A stretch of 64,000 nt of DNA from Agelaius tricolor (lineage: Eukaryota; Chordata; Aves; Passeriformes; Icteridae): assembly GCA_023055355.1 (NCBI GenBank), contig JALJCS010000051.1, forward strand, positions 1,984,001-2,048,000, written 5' to 3'. The translations under genes and the position numbers were made by a program. The notes under the pieces were generated by a model that saw only the letters and a list, made by a program, of their open reading frames with translations, did not search any database and was not told where the DNA came from. This document shows, piece after piece, positions 34,589-46,990 of this stretch. Position 1 is the stretch's first letter, and every line of letters begins with the position of its first letter.

Positions 34589-36103
34589 CTGCAACACAAA
34601 GAGAGGGATCAGGGCTGGGGGGACACCTGGCCAGGAGATTCCTGCTGCACTGCAGCTCCCTTGGGCAAGCAGGGAGCAAACCAAGCACAGGCAGCAGAGG
34701 ACAGAACAGACAGGCTCAGAAACAGCCACTGAGCCACTGCTGAGGAGATCCAGCCCTCACAAGATCCTGGGGGTAAAATGACCTCAGCTCCCCCATACTC
34801 TGCATCCAGCTCTCTGCAATGAGGCTCAAGGGTCCCACTGCCAGCAATCCCATCAGAGAATGGTTTGTGAAGAGCACAGAGAGGCTTCAGAGCTATCTGC
34901 ATGCAGAACTTGACACTGACTGCCTCAGGAATTTCTCTTTTCCTGCTGCCTATAAACCTCATCTCAGGAGATGCAAATGTTAGGGCACTACCTGTCCTGG
35001 GATATTACAGCCTAGGAATCAGACAGGGAGAAGGAACTTTTCCTTGAAGACCAAGGAATAGTTACAGTTGAATTTGCAGTGTGATTCTTTGGTTTATTTT
35101 GCCTTGAAAATATCCTGATTTAGCCTAAAAAGGGCACATTTAATCAACATTTCAATGAAAGCTGCTCTAAGAAAAGGAGCAGTCAAAACTCTGAAAGAGT
35201 GCAAATGCAGATTAGAGCAATAGAGTGACATGGAAACCCAAAAGGAGGATGCTATTTACAGTCGGAAGGAGCCCATGCCAGCTAAATGAAGCACCATGAG
35301 CAGGAGCACATCAAGGAAGCAGAACAGGAGGTTTCTGTGTGTTTACCAGCAATGCAGTCTGGGACTGTGGCTTGTTATCCAGGCTGGTAACTGTTGCTTG
35401 GCCCAGCAGAGAAACTCTGTGTGAGGTGTTGGAAATGTTAATGCAAATGTGTTGGTGCACTTTGGATTTAACAGGAGCCATCAGGATTGGTCACCAGGTA
35501 AAGAGCTCTTGCCTGACAAGCACTCTGTGCTTTGATGCTCAGGGACAGCTCAGGGGAAATGTGCTTTGTGCTCTTCTCCAGCCCCACTGAGGAAACAAAA
35601 GTTCCTGGCCTGGGTGCTTTGCTGCTGGTCAATCTGTCATTTAAAAGTCTGTTCTGGGGAGTTTGGTGATGATTACATCACACACAGAAATAAAGAGAAC
35701 ATCTGGCAAGCTGAGCTTGATTGATGTCACTTGCTTCAGGTTCAGCTCATTCAGGACCTCTTGCTGCAATGATGGGCTGAGCTGTTCCCATTCCCACTGG
35801 TGAGACCATCACTGGCTGATGGAGAAGCCTTGGGCCAGCAATGTTTATGTGCTGGACGTGAGACTTTGGAGGGAGGGGAGCAAAGACAAGGCCTCAGCAG
35901 CCCCAGAGCCAGATCAGTGCACGTGCTCCTGCATCTGCCCTGGGGCTGATGCCAGCACTGCTGCAGGTCCCTGCTGGGGCTCGGGGGGATCAGTGCCTGC
36001 TGGGGGCAAGGCACGGGATTTTCTTCTTATTCTTTTGCCAGAAATTCCACCAGAACAGAGAAGCTGCCATTTAAGGGAATCCCTGGCCACACTTCAGCAC
36101 TAC

Positions 36104-36170
36104 CTTCCATTCCATTCCATTCCATTCCATTCCATTCCATTCCATTCCATTCCATTCCATTCCATTCCCT
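36104..36170 (+). repeat. (TTCCA)n pentanucleotide microsatellite
   Basis: About 13 near-perfect TTCCA units in an intron of unit A. Confidence 0.95.
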
Positions 36171-37622
36171 TCCCACTGCTGCCCCATGTTACATGTTCCT
36201 GCCCTCAGATGGCAGGATGGGAATAACACTCCTCGGGGTGACTTCAGGGGTGACTTCTTTCTCTCTTGCCTGAGAAAGAAGGTATCTTCCTCTTTTCAAA
36301 TTATCAGGAGAAGAGGATCCAGCCAAGTCCAGGACTCAGTTTCAGGACTGAAAAACTCAGTGCAAATCAGCCCCTGCATCTCCTACATCCCTGGGCTGTA
36401 CCCACTAGACTCCTCTGTTCCTGCTGTAGCAGTCATCTGCATTTCAGCCAACATCACTAAGCTGTTCCCTGAGCCCACAGATAGAAGAGCTGTGAAGGAG
36501 ACATCCCTGACACTGTAAGAACCAAATGAAAACCACTGCCAAGAGATGGGGCTGGCAGGCTAAATTTTGGCCTTTTATCTGTTAATTGTGAGCTGTTCCT
36601 TAAGACAGTTCTCACCCTGTTAGAGCTGCCCTTTCAATGAATCACCATTGCACCCAACAGGCAGAAAAGAGAAGCTATGGAGGGGGTTTTAATAGGTTGT
36701 TTTCTTCTGCTTTTTAACTAGGTCCATTTGTTTGTTTGTTTTCTTGTATGGCATCTAAAGACAGGTCCAGATCTCCCAATGGCACCTTGCAATCCCCAGA
36801 CACTGGTCTTGCTTTGAGCAGTGTGTCTGCTCAGATGATTTCCAGCAGAAATTATTCTGTACTTTTACCTTCTAAATCAGCCCAAGTGCTTTTCACATAT
36901 TCCCTAAATATCTCCTATTTCCTATACACCTGTGCATATACCTATGGGCATGTGGTACATTGAGAGGCATTAGAGGAGCTCGACCTTCATGAAAGCTCCC
37001 AGTGAAGAGTTCATGATCTTTTGGAAAACATTTAACACAAACCAAAAAGAAAAAACAGCAGAAACACAGGAACTTCAGAGTATTCCAAAAGAAATCTCAA
37101 TGAAAGGGGGCACAGCCTTATTCAGAGATTTAAATCATCTGTTTGAAATCTTAAACTGGCTTTCAAAGGTTCATCATGGAACAGAAAAGGCAGCTGATGC
37201 TCTGAGGTGACAAGGGAAATCAGAGCAGCTTTAGTAACAGGAACTGCACCAGCTGCCCACAGCACAGCTCATGTTGGGCATCTGATGCAGGGACCACTGG
37301 AGAGCCACGTGCCTGGGGCCTCCCAGAGAATGGGTCTGTTTGGCTGGCAGTGGTGAGGAAGCATTTCAGAAGCTGCTTGTGCTCAGCAAGCCAGCTACCA
37401 ACGTGTTCCAGCACCCTCCAGGAAATCTGGGACAGAGAAAGCTCAAAGGCTGCATCCTGCTAAGAACACTGAAAGCAAGAGCAGATGCCATCCATCCTGC
37501 TCACTTCCAGCCAGGGCTGCAGGGCAGCAGCTCTGATGCTCTGGTTCCTTTGCTGCTCTTTCCCAACTCTGCTCTCACCCAAAGGTGATATCCTTTGCAC
37601 AGGGACAGATGAGCTGCCTCAC

Positions 37623-37822
37623 CTCTGGGTGCTCAGCTGGTAATGAGCTGTCCGGTTACCGACATTGCGAACCAGCAGAGTCTTCTGGGTGCTGTGCTTG
37701 ACCGGACACTCGGAGAAGTCCACCTGGGCAGGGAAGTCCAGGATGGCTCGGGCACCGATGGCCCGAATTGGCACAACGATCTTCTCCTTTGCCATGATAC
37801 AGGTGAGCTCATGGGAATAATC
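37623..37822 (-). CDS. HYDIN: HYDIN unit A exon 5
   Basis: Acceptor TTTTCCTGCAG; donor CAGAG|GTGAGG. 200 bases, phase 0 to 2. Encodes KEKIVVPIRAIGARAILDFP and CPVKHSTQKTLLVRNVGNRT, an almost diagnostic HYDIN N-terminal segment. Confidence 0.95.
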
Positions 37823-39257
37823 CTGCAGGAAAAGAAACTGGCTCAGCACAGGGCATTTAGTGCCATCCCTGTGGCAGAAGAAAAACCATTTACTGTAACT
37901 CATCCATGGCATCAATTTACTGGGCATCAATTTACCTATTCCACCCTAAAATGAACACTGAGTTTTTCTAATATGTCACATTTTAAAGGCACCAGTGCCC
38001 TTTGCAAAAGCTATCCCAGTGGCATTAAGCTCTTGTGTCACTTGGGTCATATGGAGAACTGCCCTAGGCCACCATAATTTTCACTCACAAATTTTCATGA
38101 TATTAAATAATTCCTAAGCTCCTTCTAAGGAACATGGAGCTAGGGAACACAGCACATTCCTCTTTAGGTTTCTATATTCCCACTGTCTGAGAATAGGACA
38201 AAGTGTTCAACTGACTCTAAGCAGCAAGAGGAAGATGAGAAAACAGCTGCACCCAAAGAGATCCTGCACCTCTGGCCTGGTGCAGAAACATCAGTTGGCT
38301 CAGAACTCCCCTCTAACTTTGCCTCTCCAACCAAGTCAGGAGAAGAACAGTGCTAAGAGGTTGCAGGATGCTGTTGGAAAGGGCCTCTCTTTGTTTGCCT
38401 GCAAGGCTTCCTCCCTTCCATGCCATGTCCTAAACCCTTCTGGATGAACAAGTCTCCAGATGCCAGCAGTGAGATCAGACTTGCCAGGGCCTCAGCACTG
38501 CTGTTCAAACCTCCATGCAGAAGCACCTTTGGCATGGAATGGGTGCCAGCTGACAGAGCAAGCACAGTGACAGGCATGAAGACAGAGCCCCAGCAGTGCC
38601 ACTGCCACAGGCTCTGGGCCCACAGCTCTGCCTGCAGCTTGTACCTGCCCTACACGAGCTCCTTCAGGCAGGTGTCCAAGTCCCCTGCAGCTCAGCAACC
38701 TCCTGCTGACCAAGGGCACCCAGAGCCCAGTGTGCCTGTGCCAGGCTGGGCTCACGGGCACAGCACATCCTCTGCCCTGCCCCTGCAGCTGTGCCCTGGT
38801 CACCTGTGCTCTGGGACAGCACAGCTGCAAGGCTGCAGAACAGAGGGGGTGAAAAAGCACCGTCTTTGCTCCAGCCCAGGGGCAGGCAGGGAAGCTGTTG
38901 GCAGTCAGGAAGGAGGAAAGCTCCCTGACCTCTTTGTCCCTCGAGTGTTTTCCATAATAATGAAACCCCTTCCACTGGACCTAGAGATGGCTGAACATCT
39001 GTCAACATCTCTTTGTCATTTTCATCCTGTTCCTGTGCATCTTCCCTTGGGAATGCTCAGGGATGTGCAGGGAGGGGAAGCAGAGCCTGTCAGGCCTGGC
39101 TGCAGTGCCTGCCAGCAGTGCCAAGGTGTGACTGGCTGCTGCAGGCTGCCTGCCCAGGGCCTGGAGCCCAGCTCACAGCATGCAATGGGCTGGAGCAGAG
39201 TGCAGGGAAAACAATGGCTGTGGAGATCATTGTGTGCTTTGGCTCCTCCAGCCTCAC

Positions 39258-39392
39258 CTTGTTCTCGTCGGGGCTGAAGCGGATGCGCACAGGGGCAGAG
39301 GCGCCTGGTGGCACGATGTGGTACACATCACTGGGGCAGGCCAGCTGGAAGTAAGGTGAGCTCTCCATGCAGACCTTCACCATCTGAGCAAT
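39258..39392 (-). CDS. HYDIN: HYDIN unit A exon 4
   Basis: Acceptor TTTGCTGCAG; donor AAG|GTGAGG. 45 codons, phase 0 to 0. Encodes MVKVCMESSPYFQLACPSDV and VPPGASAPVRIRFSPDENK. Confidence 0.93.
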
Positions 39393-41154
39393 CTGCAGCA
39401 AAGACATCACATGATGATTTTGCCACTTGTGGAAACGAGAGGAGAGCTGTCCGTGCCCTGCTGACATCCCTCCCTGGCCCCTTTTCCAAAGCACTTTCAG
39501 CTGTGCAGGCACAGGCACATCATTCACAAGGCTGAGCTTGAATCCCTCCTGTCTGGCTCCAGCATTGTGGCCAGGGCCAGTAGGGCAGTGCCTGGTGGGA
39601 AGGAAGGGCCAAGCAGGTCAGCACCAGCAGGATGGAGACAGAGCACCTGAACCAAGGCATCTGCATATTCAACAAGGCCAAAAAACCTGCTGGCTTCTGC
39701 CTGCACACAGCCATGAAGTTGTCATGTTCCAGGGGCGAATGTGCTACCTGAAAGCAAAGCATCAAATTGTCCTGGGGGAAGGAAAAAATTCCCTTCTAGC
39801 AGATGAGGTTTGGGTAGGGACGTTGTGGAGATAGAGTCATGCAGGCAGAGCAGCAAGAGAGGAGACCAAACCACTGTGGCCTTCCTGGGAATAAAAGTAA
39901 ACCTGAAAAGCAAAAGAAGGAACACAGCAAGACAATCCCTAAAACAAGGAGATGGCAAAGAGAATTTAAACGGGCAGTAAAGCAGCAAGGAGGAATCTTA
40001 AAACCATGAGAGCATTCAGCTTGCCAAAAGTGATGGAAACACAGACAGGCTGTGCCTATTGACTCTGGGCTTCAAAGGCATTTTCTGCCTGGAGAAACAT
40101 GACCAGCACTGAGTGACAGTGTGGTTCCAGTATGCAAAGCCAATCTTGGCTCTCCAGGGCTTCTTGCTGCCTGTGCAGGCAAGCTGGGCTGCTGGGCATT
40201 CCTGCCTGCAGCCAGCAGGCCAGGTGCTGCCCTCTGGGATTCACAGACACAGCACACATGCATTTTCTAGCACACAGATATCATCAACCCCTGAGCACCA
40301 AAATGCTCTCAGAAAGTCTAAACCAGATGATTTGGACTCCCTCCTGTCTCTTCCCACCAGCCCACTCTTGGCACAAGGCTCATTTGAGAAATGTTTCCCT
40401 GACTGAAATTCCAATGGTCTCTGTTTTCCTCTTTACACTGGAACACAACTGGTGACATTTTTCAACTTTTTCCCTCTCAACTCTCTTGGGAAACTGCAAA
40501 ACAATCACAAGTGAAGGTGAAAACCTCCAGGAGCGTTGGATGTGCTGTGGTTCTTCAAAGGGAAAGCAGAGCACCATGTTGCTTTTGGAAAAGCTGAGCA
40601 GAGCTGAATGAAACTTAGCAGGAGCCTCAAGTGGCACCTAAAGGCCTCCCACTGCTTCTGCTCCATCACTCTGATTGCAGGGCTCTTTCAGAACACATTT
40701 CCTGCAGTGCCAATGCCATGAATGAGAAGTGATTCCAGCATAAAGTGGAGAAGACTCAGCCCCTGAGCTGACTGTGAGCTGCACAAAGGGAGCCAAACAG
40801 TCTGAGAGAGGCAGAGATTCCTACCAGGAGCCAAGATTAACCAAGGAAACCCAGGATGTGGTCTAGCTCAAGGCAAAGCATGAGAGCAGGTAAGAACTGT
40901 ACAGGCTCAACATTCCTACCAATCCAGAGCTTTCAAGAGCAGGGAACTCCTTTGGCATAGATACCATCAATGCATGGCCAAAATCAGGGGACAGTTCCCA
41001 GCACAGGAAGATTTCCACAACTTGCAGAACAAAGGTGCTGAGACATTTTCTTCTGGATGTGCTGCAGCAGATAACTTGCTTTGCTGTACACTGGGGGAAT
41101 GACAGCACTCTCCTCTTCCAGCACAGTGTTAAAGCTCCAGGTGCCAGCACTTAC

Positions 41155-41274
41155 CTTGTCCTTATTCATGATAGACAGCACCATTTCAGAGACCTCATGA
41201 GCAACGACGTTCTGAAATACCAGCTCTCGTGGGGAAACCCCAAACACGCTCCGTTTCGGGGGAGCTGGTGACAG
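41155..41274 (-). CDS. HYDIN: HYDIN unit A exon 3
   Basis: Acceptor CGCCTCTCCAG; donor AAG|GTAAGT. 40 codons, phase 0 to 0. Encodes PPKRSVFGVSPRELVFQNVV and HEVSEMVLSIMNKDK, matching the first ASH domain of HYDIN. Confidence 0.93.
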
Positions 41275-41723
41275 CTGGAGAGGCGAGAGAGCAGGGAGAG
41301 GTTCAGCTGCTGGGAGGAAAGTTCATGAAGGATCCCTTACACTGATCCCCAGTGAAGCACAGACTCTGGGTGAGCATGTGTGCCCAGGACACACTGGGCA
41401 AACTCTGGCTCACCCACCTCTGCTCTGAGCTGATCAAGAACTGCTTGATCAGCTTAGAGCAGGCTCAAGCCAAGTTGCTCTTTTGATTTCTCCAGCTTTC
41501 CTTCTCCAGAATGCCAGGCAGCACGTTCCTTAAGCACAGCCCTGTGCCCACTGGAGCACTGACTGAGCACTCATGGAGTAAGTAAGACCCACAAATTGAC
41601 ATCAGATTCAATTTTGGGATGTCCTTTACTCTGAGACAGGGAAACTGAGGCCCACCCAACTGCAAATACCTGTTTTGAACTAGAACTTAAGCATCAGTAA
41701 GAAGAGAACAGTACTAGAGGAGG

Positions 41724-42156
41724 TGTGAGAGATGAGGTGGTATTTGGCTGAAGCCAAAAGGTTTTTAAGTGAAAGAATGGAATTTGTTGGTACTATGTGT
41801 TGTTTGTAGTTTGGATTTGTTCAGGTTGGTGTGTTGGGTGTTGCTGTCAGTTGGCAGCACCAACTGGCTGAAGACCTGACCAAAAGGAAGGAGGATGAGA
41901 GGAGAGGGGACAGAAAAGTTGGTGGTCAGAGAGAATGGAAGTTCTTGAGTACCCCTCCGGGGAAAAGGGGCCAGGGACTGTCCCAGCTGGGTACAAAGGG
42001 GATACAAAGATTGCTTTTTTCTTGGAGGGTGTGTTTGCTCCTTTTCGGGGGCAGGGAGACACACGCCTCTCTGTGTGGTTGCTAATAAACAGTTTTCTTT
42101 TGCTTTGATGATTTTGTCCCCTTTCATTGCATTTAAAAGTTACTGCCTTTCTAACA
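41724..42156 (+). mobile_element. Solo LTR with 4-bp target-site duplication
   Basis: Termini TGTGAGA and TCTAACA are imperfect inverted repeats, flanked on both sides by GAGG, a 4-bp duplication typical of gamma-like (class I) retroviruses. AATAAA lies near 42085 before a T-rich stretch. It sits in the intron between unit A exons 2 and 3. Confidence 0.75.
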
Positions 42157-42160
42157 GAGG

Positions 42161-42252
42161 GAAAGGCAAAAATAAAGTCAGGAAGTCAGGTAAAGGCAAA
42201 AATGAAGTCAGGAAAAAGACAAGTGAATGAGGATAGAAGACAAGTGAATGAC
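42161..42252 (+). repeat. Short tandem duplications beside the LTR
   Basis: 'AAAGGCAAAAATAAAGTCAGG' recurs once with one change, and 'GACAAGTGAATGA' occurs twice. Probably local slippage. Confidence 0.7.
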
Positions 42253-43310
42253 AATGCTGAATGAGGATAAGGTTCAATGATTTTCTCAGCGACTTGGGTA
42301 AGAGTAGAGTTGGTATCTCCTTTTTCCATTAGCTTTAAATGGGTGCTTTCTTGTAATTATTGCCATCTTATTGAATACCATTGCAGAGGCATGTCTGGAA
42401 AGACACAACAACAGCAAATGCTTCTGGACCAGAGACATTGCTTTAAGAAGGCTCTGCCCTGCTTTGTCTGCCTTCTCCAGTCACACTGTTGTTACACCAG
42501 AGACACAAGCAGGTCTTGTGTGTGACTCCATGAGGAGACACAGTCTGCTGAAGGGAGTGGCTGCAGCACACTGGGCCTTAGTTGTGCCTTTCCCTGAGGT
42601 GTTCCCAAGGCCCCTCTCCAGGGCAATCCTTAACCTGGATTGTGTTCCGTGTCGCTTGCTGCCAATTTCCTGCTCAACAGCCCACCTCGGTCACCTACCC
42701 CTTTGGACTGTGCTTTCTACTGAGCCAGTCCTGCCAGAAAAGCAGCTTTAAACACAACTCTAAGTAGGCACTGATCCAGATAAAGCACATCCATTCCCTT
42801 CTGCCCAGGGCCAGTCCCCTGTACATCTGGCAGCCTGCAAAATCTAACACCCCGTCAGGGTCCCAACACATTGTTCCAGCCCAAAGCAGTAATGCAATTT
42901 GTTTTGCTCAATCTGAAGTAATTCCTGCAGGTCCTCGGCCTCAAAGGCCAACGCTGCCACTGTGGAGGGAATGCTGTGACCCCAAGCATTTGATGGTGAC
43001 CACACCAAAGCAAGAGGTGGCTCCTTCAGCAGGAGAATGGCAAATGGCAATTTGGTGCCTTTGCGTCCTCAGCCTTCCCCCCCTGGTTTTAGCAATGGCA
43101 GCTACACTCCAGCACAGCCCAGCAGCTTCAGCAGAGGTCATTTGTGTTGGCTTAGTGCAGATCAGGACTCCCAGTCCACCACTCCCAGCAGTTTGCAATG
43201 ACAACAGGACCTGGACACTGAGGTCTTTTGCTGGAGGCGAGCCTGTCACAAGCACTCACCCTCTTCAAACTTCATGTTAAACAGAAAGGAAAAGAGCGGG
43301 AAAAGGCTAC

Positions 43311-43430
43311 CTTTGGACGAGTCTCACTCATGTCGACACATGGGCCAATTCTGGGCAGAAAACTCCCCCCAGTGCTGGCCTCCTGCTTTGAGTTGACAAA
43401 TTTCTCCCTCTGGAACTTAGAGGGAAGCAG
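43311..43430 (-). CDS. HYDIN: HYDIN unit A exon 2
   Basis: Acceptor TTTTGCATTTCAG; donor CCAAAG|GTAGCC. 40 codons, phase 0 to 0. Encodes LLPSKFQREKFVNSKQEAST and a linker before the first ASH domain. Less conserved, assigned by splice phase and position. Confidence 0.82.
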
Positions 43431-44566
43431 CTGAAATGCAAAAACAAAAAAACAACAAAAAACCAACCAAAACCAAAAAAAACCAAACAGCAAGAATGTC
43501 AGAGATGTGCTTGCTCAGAAAGGCTTTCCTTGAACAAGTGGCACTGATGAATAATTTGTGATCACAGCCACTAGGACAGTTCTGGAAACCCTGGAAGTTG
43601 CCTGCTGAAATACTTAGCACCAATAAATTAATAATACAGAGTGCAATAGACATACTCCAGCCACATGGCTCTGTCCCATGAGTCTCTCTGTGATTTGATG
43701 GGACACGTTTGGGGATTTCTGCTCTTTGGGCATTTGTTTCCTCTTACATTTCACTGGATTGAGGCAGTGACCTTTCCAGAGAGTGGGGAAGAGCTCTCAG
43801 AACTGCCTGAACTCCACCCCTGCACAACACTCAAAACTCCCAGGCAGGAGATAGCACTGCTGGCTGAGTCCAAGGGAAGCAAGCAAGACAAGCTGTAGCA
43901 AGAGTGAGGTGCACAGGAATGTGTCCAAGTTTTAGCTCTCTCTGTTACTTAGCATTGGTTTTCTCTGTCTGGGCTGACAGAGCCCTCGAGAGAAGAAAAC
44001 AGAGGGATGTCCTTGGCAGAGCCTCAGCAGTGGGGCATCTTCAGTCAAGTGAGCTGCAGACAGCAAGGGACCTTTGTGGCCCTGGCTCCAGTGCTGCCTG
44101 CAGGGCTGCATCTGTGCCCACCCAGGAGCTGGGAGAGAACAGCTGCTTTGGAAGCTCTTCCAGCTGGGACCAGCCGTGGCTCTCAAGGCTTGGGGCAGAG
44201 TTTGAGCTTTCCCCCTCACATGCCCAGGTGCCCAAGGGCAGCTTGGCCAGAGCAGCACAGGTGAGTGCCCAGCCTGACAGAAGGAATTGCTGTGGCAAAG
44301 GGGAAGGAAAGAAGCCCATGCTGAGGGCTTCAGCTGTACATTGGTTTCACTTGGCTCTGCTGGCACAGCCAGGCAAGGCGCTGGGCTGTCCCTGACACAT
44401 CCCACAGTGTTCCCTACTGCACCAGGACAGCCCCAGCAACAGGAGCATGGCACAGAGGGCTGGGGAGGGGCTCTGCAGCTTCAGAGCACTGCTGGACAAC
44501 AGGGGCAGGGAGAGCAGGGACACCAGGGCAGTTTCCAGCCTTAACACAGCCCCAGGGGCTACTCAC

Positions 44567-44683
44567 AGTATTAGGCTTAAGTCCTTCCCTAAGCAAAAGT
44601 CGAGGTGTTGGTGTCCTTCCTGGGAATCCAGATGCCATTGTGAAGTGATGATGTCACAGATGAGTGACAGTCCCTCAACAGAA
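44567..44683 (-). CDS. HYDIN: HYDIN unit A exon 1 (initiation codon)
   Basis: Acceptor TTGTTCCTTCCAG puts the exon start at 44683. The ATG is at 44638-44636 with A at -3 and G at +4. It encodes MASGFPGRTPTPRLLLREGL then KPNT, with donor ACT|GTGAGT and phase 0. An upstream noncoding exon is implied, probably in the CpG island about 2 kb away. Confidence 0.8.
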
Positions 44684-44974
44684 CTGGAAGGAACAACAAT
44701 GGAACTCTGAAAATCCAGAACCCAGTTCATGGCAGACTCAAGGGATATACTGGTGCTAAAGATTTTCTATGATTTGAAAGTAGCTATGTGCTTGTTTGGC
44801 ATAAGCAGCTAGTATTGTTAGGCCTCTAGTTGGACTTTATTTGAACTACATGGTGACCTTGTGCAATTCAAAGATGGATCATACTGAAACCTGGAGCTAA
44901 AATGCTCAACATTAAAAATACTTAGAACAATCAAAGCTGTAGCTTAAATATTATTTAAAAACAGCTTGAGTGGA

Positions 44975-45042
44975 CCTCCTCTTCTTAAGGCTAAACAACC
45001 CCTGCTCTCTCAGCTGCTCCTCACAGGACTTGAGAGAGACTG
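44975..45042 (-). mobile_element. Small CR1 LINE fragment
   Basis: 'AACAACCCCTGCTCTCTCAG' plus 'CTGCTCCTCACAGGACTTG' is the familiar CR1 reverse-strand motif. The LTR at 45046 begins within a few bases. Confidence 0.65.
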
Positions 45043-45045
45043 GAG

Positions 45046-46091
45046 TGTTATGGTTAATGGCTTAAATATTGCTATAAAGGACTTTTTGCCCATTGTGACA
45101 AAACTGTATAGAGAAGCTGAGACCCCCAAGCCCACCCTTCCCTGAAAATGCCTCCTGACTGGAACTTGGCACTGTGAGTTAAGCTGCCTAAGGGAACTTG
45201 AGACAAGATAAAGCTGACACTAGCATCCCATTAGCTCAGGTCTGGGGAGAAGTGAACAAGGCTGAGGGAGAAAAATACATCCCCACTAAAGCCAGACCCA
45301 GCAGCTGTGCTGAAAACCAGCTCTGTCTGCCTTCAGGCTGGGGAAGTCATAGCCACAGACTCGTCTGCTGAGGCCAGGTTTGCACTCAAACCTCCCATCA
45401 ACAGAGGGGGGAGGAGGAAATTCTGGGCGTGTGGCACAACCTCTGCTAAGGGGCAGTGGACACCCATCCTCCCTCAGGCAAACTGGCTCAGCTCTAGAAG
45501 CCCCCAGCCCCAGAAGGCCACATCCAGGGGACCTTCCCATGAGGGGCAGCTGAGGGGGTGTCATAACCCATCAAAGACCTCCAAAGTGCCCCCAGAGCCA
45601 TTCCTGAGGCCTTGCACCAGACGACTGCAGGGCATGCAAAGTAACACAACAGATCTGAAAAGCCACAACCCAATTCAGGGCAGACTCAAAGGATATCCTA
45701 GTGCTAAAGATTTTATATTATTTGAGAGTAGCAAGAGACAGAGCCAAACTTGCCCCACCCCAGGGAGCTACCTGGGCAGTGCCACCTTGCCCAAATCTGC
45801 ATTAATCCTTTGGAGTCTTCCATTTTGTGAGGCCTCACCACAGAGAAGACCAGAAGAGGATTGAATGGGATGGGATCCATGGAAATGGTGATATTTTCTA
45901 CTAAATCTCTCTCTGTCGCTCTCTTTCTTCCCCCCTTCCCAGCTCCCACCCTCCCCCCTCCTTTTGCTATTTCTTTATCCCTCTCTCTTCCTCACATTTA
46001 CTGTTCCATAAAATCCAAACTATTGACTTTGGCACATGGTCATGTTTTATTAAGGCATCTCCTTAATAATTTTAATAACCAGATCATAACA
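45046..46091 (+). mobile_element. Putative ERV LTR between the promoter block and HYDIN exon 1
   Basis: Starts TGTTATGGTTA and ends ACCAGATCATAACA; the reverse complement of the end again begins TGTTATG. A C/T-rich stretch near 45905-45990 and an ATAAAA near 46010 fit an LTR. No clear target-site duplication. A piece near 45650-45735 is repeated at 44705-44790. Confidence 0.55.
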
Positions 46092-46396
46092 ACCACCTGA
46101 AACGTGAACAGAACTCATTCACCTATAAGTAGTTTAAATAAATACTATAGGAAAAAAAGGATAGACTAGTATATTTAGGAAATGTTGCATTTCTTCGGTG
46201 AGACAAAAAGCACCATCAACAGACCATATATGGTTCATCCCCTCAGCTGTACATGCCACCAAACTGAAGACTGGCATTATCCCATCCTGTATTTCCCTCT
46301 GGCATTCTCTTTCAGAGCAGAGATGTGACAAAACCAGAAAGTACAACTTGAGTCAATCTTTACCTTCAAACGAAATTCAGGACTCCCTCACAAAGA

Positions 46397-46615
46397 CCAA
46401 TGCTTTGCCAGTTCAGGACTCCCTCACAGAAACCAATGTTCTGTGAATTTAGGAGTCCCTCACAAAGACCAATGCTTTGTAAGTTCAGGACTCCCTCACA
46501 GAAACCAATGTTCTGTGAATTTAGGAGTCCCTCACAAAGACCAATGTTGGGCGAGTTTCCGAATTGCTCACAGAGACCAATTCTCCGCGAAATCACAGGA
46601 CTCGTAGAGACCAAT
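46397..46615 (+). promoter_or_regulatory. Array of 7 CCAAT boxes at exact 36-bp spacing
   Basis: CCAAT begins at 46397, 46433, 46469, 46505, 46541, 46577 and 46611: intervals of 36 five times, then 34. Units alternate two variants (CACAAAGACCAATG and CACAGAAACCAATG). CCAAT is the NF-Y core. The last unit lies 111 bp before an X-box. NF-Y binding is an inference. Confidence 0.6.
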
Positions 46616-46629
46616 CTCTGCGAACCATT

Positions 46630-46990
46630 CGCTTGGCTAATGCCGAGTGCGAATGAGCAGCAGCGCCGGCTGCGGGCGCTGAGGCCACGGCGCCGTCACA
46701 GACGCTGAGGGCCCGGGCGCGGTTACCGGGCAACCGCGGCTCCGAGCCTGGGGCCGGCCCGGCCCGGGGCCCGGGGCGGTGGCGCTGGGAGGGCTTTGGT
46801 CCCGCATCGGTCCTACTTCGTTGCTCCCTCGCTTCCCTCTCGTTCCACCCTCGATCTGCCCGTTTCCCCGCCCGTTTCTCCGCTCGGTCCCCGCCTGTTC
46901 CAGCCCCGGTGCTCCCTCGGTCCCGGACACAGCGGGCTGGGTTCGCTCCCGGGCCCCGAGGCAGCGCTCGATGTCGCCAGAGCCTCGGCC
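46630..46990. promoter_or_regulatory. CpG island, likely HYDIN unit A promoter
   Basis: Dense CpG in otherwise CpG-poor DNA, with GGGCGG-like and GGCCCGGG motifs. It lies about 2 kb upstream of the minus-strand ATG exon. CCAAT boxes on the gene-proximal side and the X-box suggest a bidirectional promoter. Mammalian HYDIN is divergent to CMTR2, so a plus-strand noncoding exon of that partner might be represented; no CMTR2 coding sequence is seen. Confidence 0.6.
46722..46734 (+). promoter_or_regulatory. RFX X-box, copy 1
   Basis: GTTACCGGGCAAC fits the X-box consensus (two inverted half-sites GTTRCC and GGYAAC with one spacer base). RFX factors use it at ciliary-gene promoters, consistent with HYDIN. 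Confidence 0.7.

Larger units (their letters stand above)
16444..44683 (-). other. HYDIN: HYDIN-like gene, unit A (N-terminal minigene, 18 exons)
   Basis: Gene model on the minus strand. HYDIN is a very large ASH-domain protein of the C2b projection of the ciliary central apparatus, needed for normal motile-cilium beating. Sixteen exons from the ATG (44638) to 22165 join in perfect splice phase, giving 770 codons. Two further exons (19214-18988 and 17143-16444) continue the frame to a stop: 1,078 residues in all, a fraction of full HYDIN (about 5,000). The order matches HYDIN's N-terminus, then skips to central exons. Introns hold CR1 and LTR fragments, simple repeats and otherwise nothing recognised. 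Every exon has GT-AG borders. It could be an expressed short paralog or a decaying partial duplicate; only transcripts can tell. Confidence 0.85.
46275..46763. repeat. Promoter-like block, copy 1 (duplicate of 47207-47775)
   Basis: Both copies share a unique lead-in, the CCAAT array, and the GC-rich X-box segment with very few differences. Copy 1 has 7 CCAAT units and copy 2 has 9. The offset is about 0.93-1.0 kb. Copy 2 stops homology at about 47775, whereas copy 1 runs on into a longer CpG island. Confidence 0.9.
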
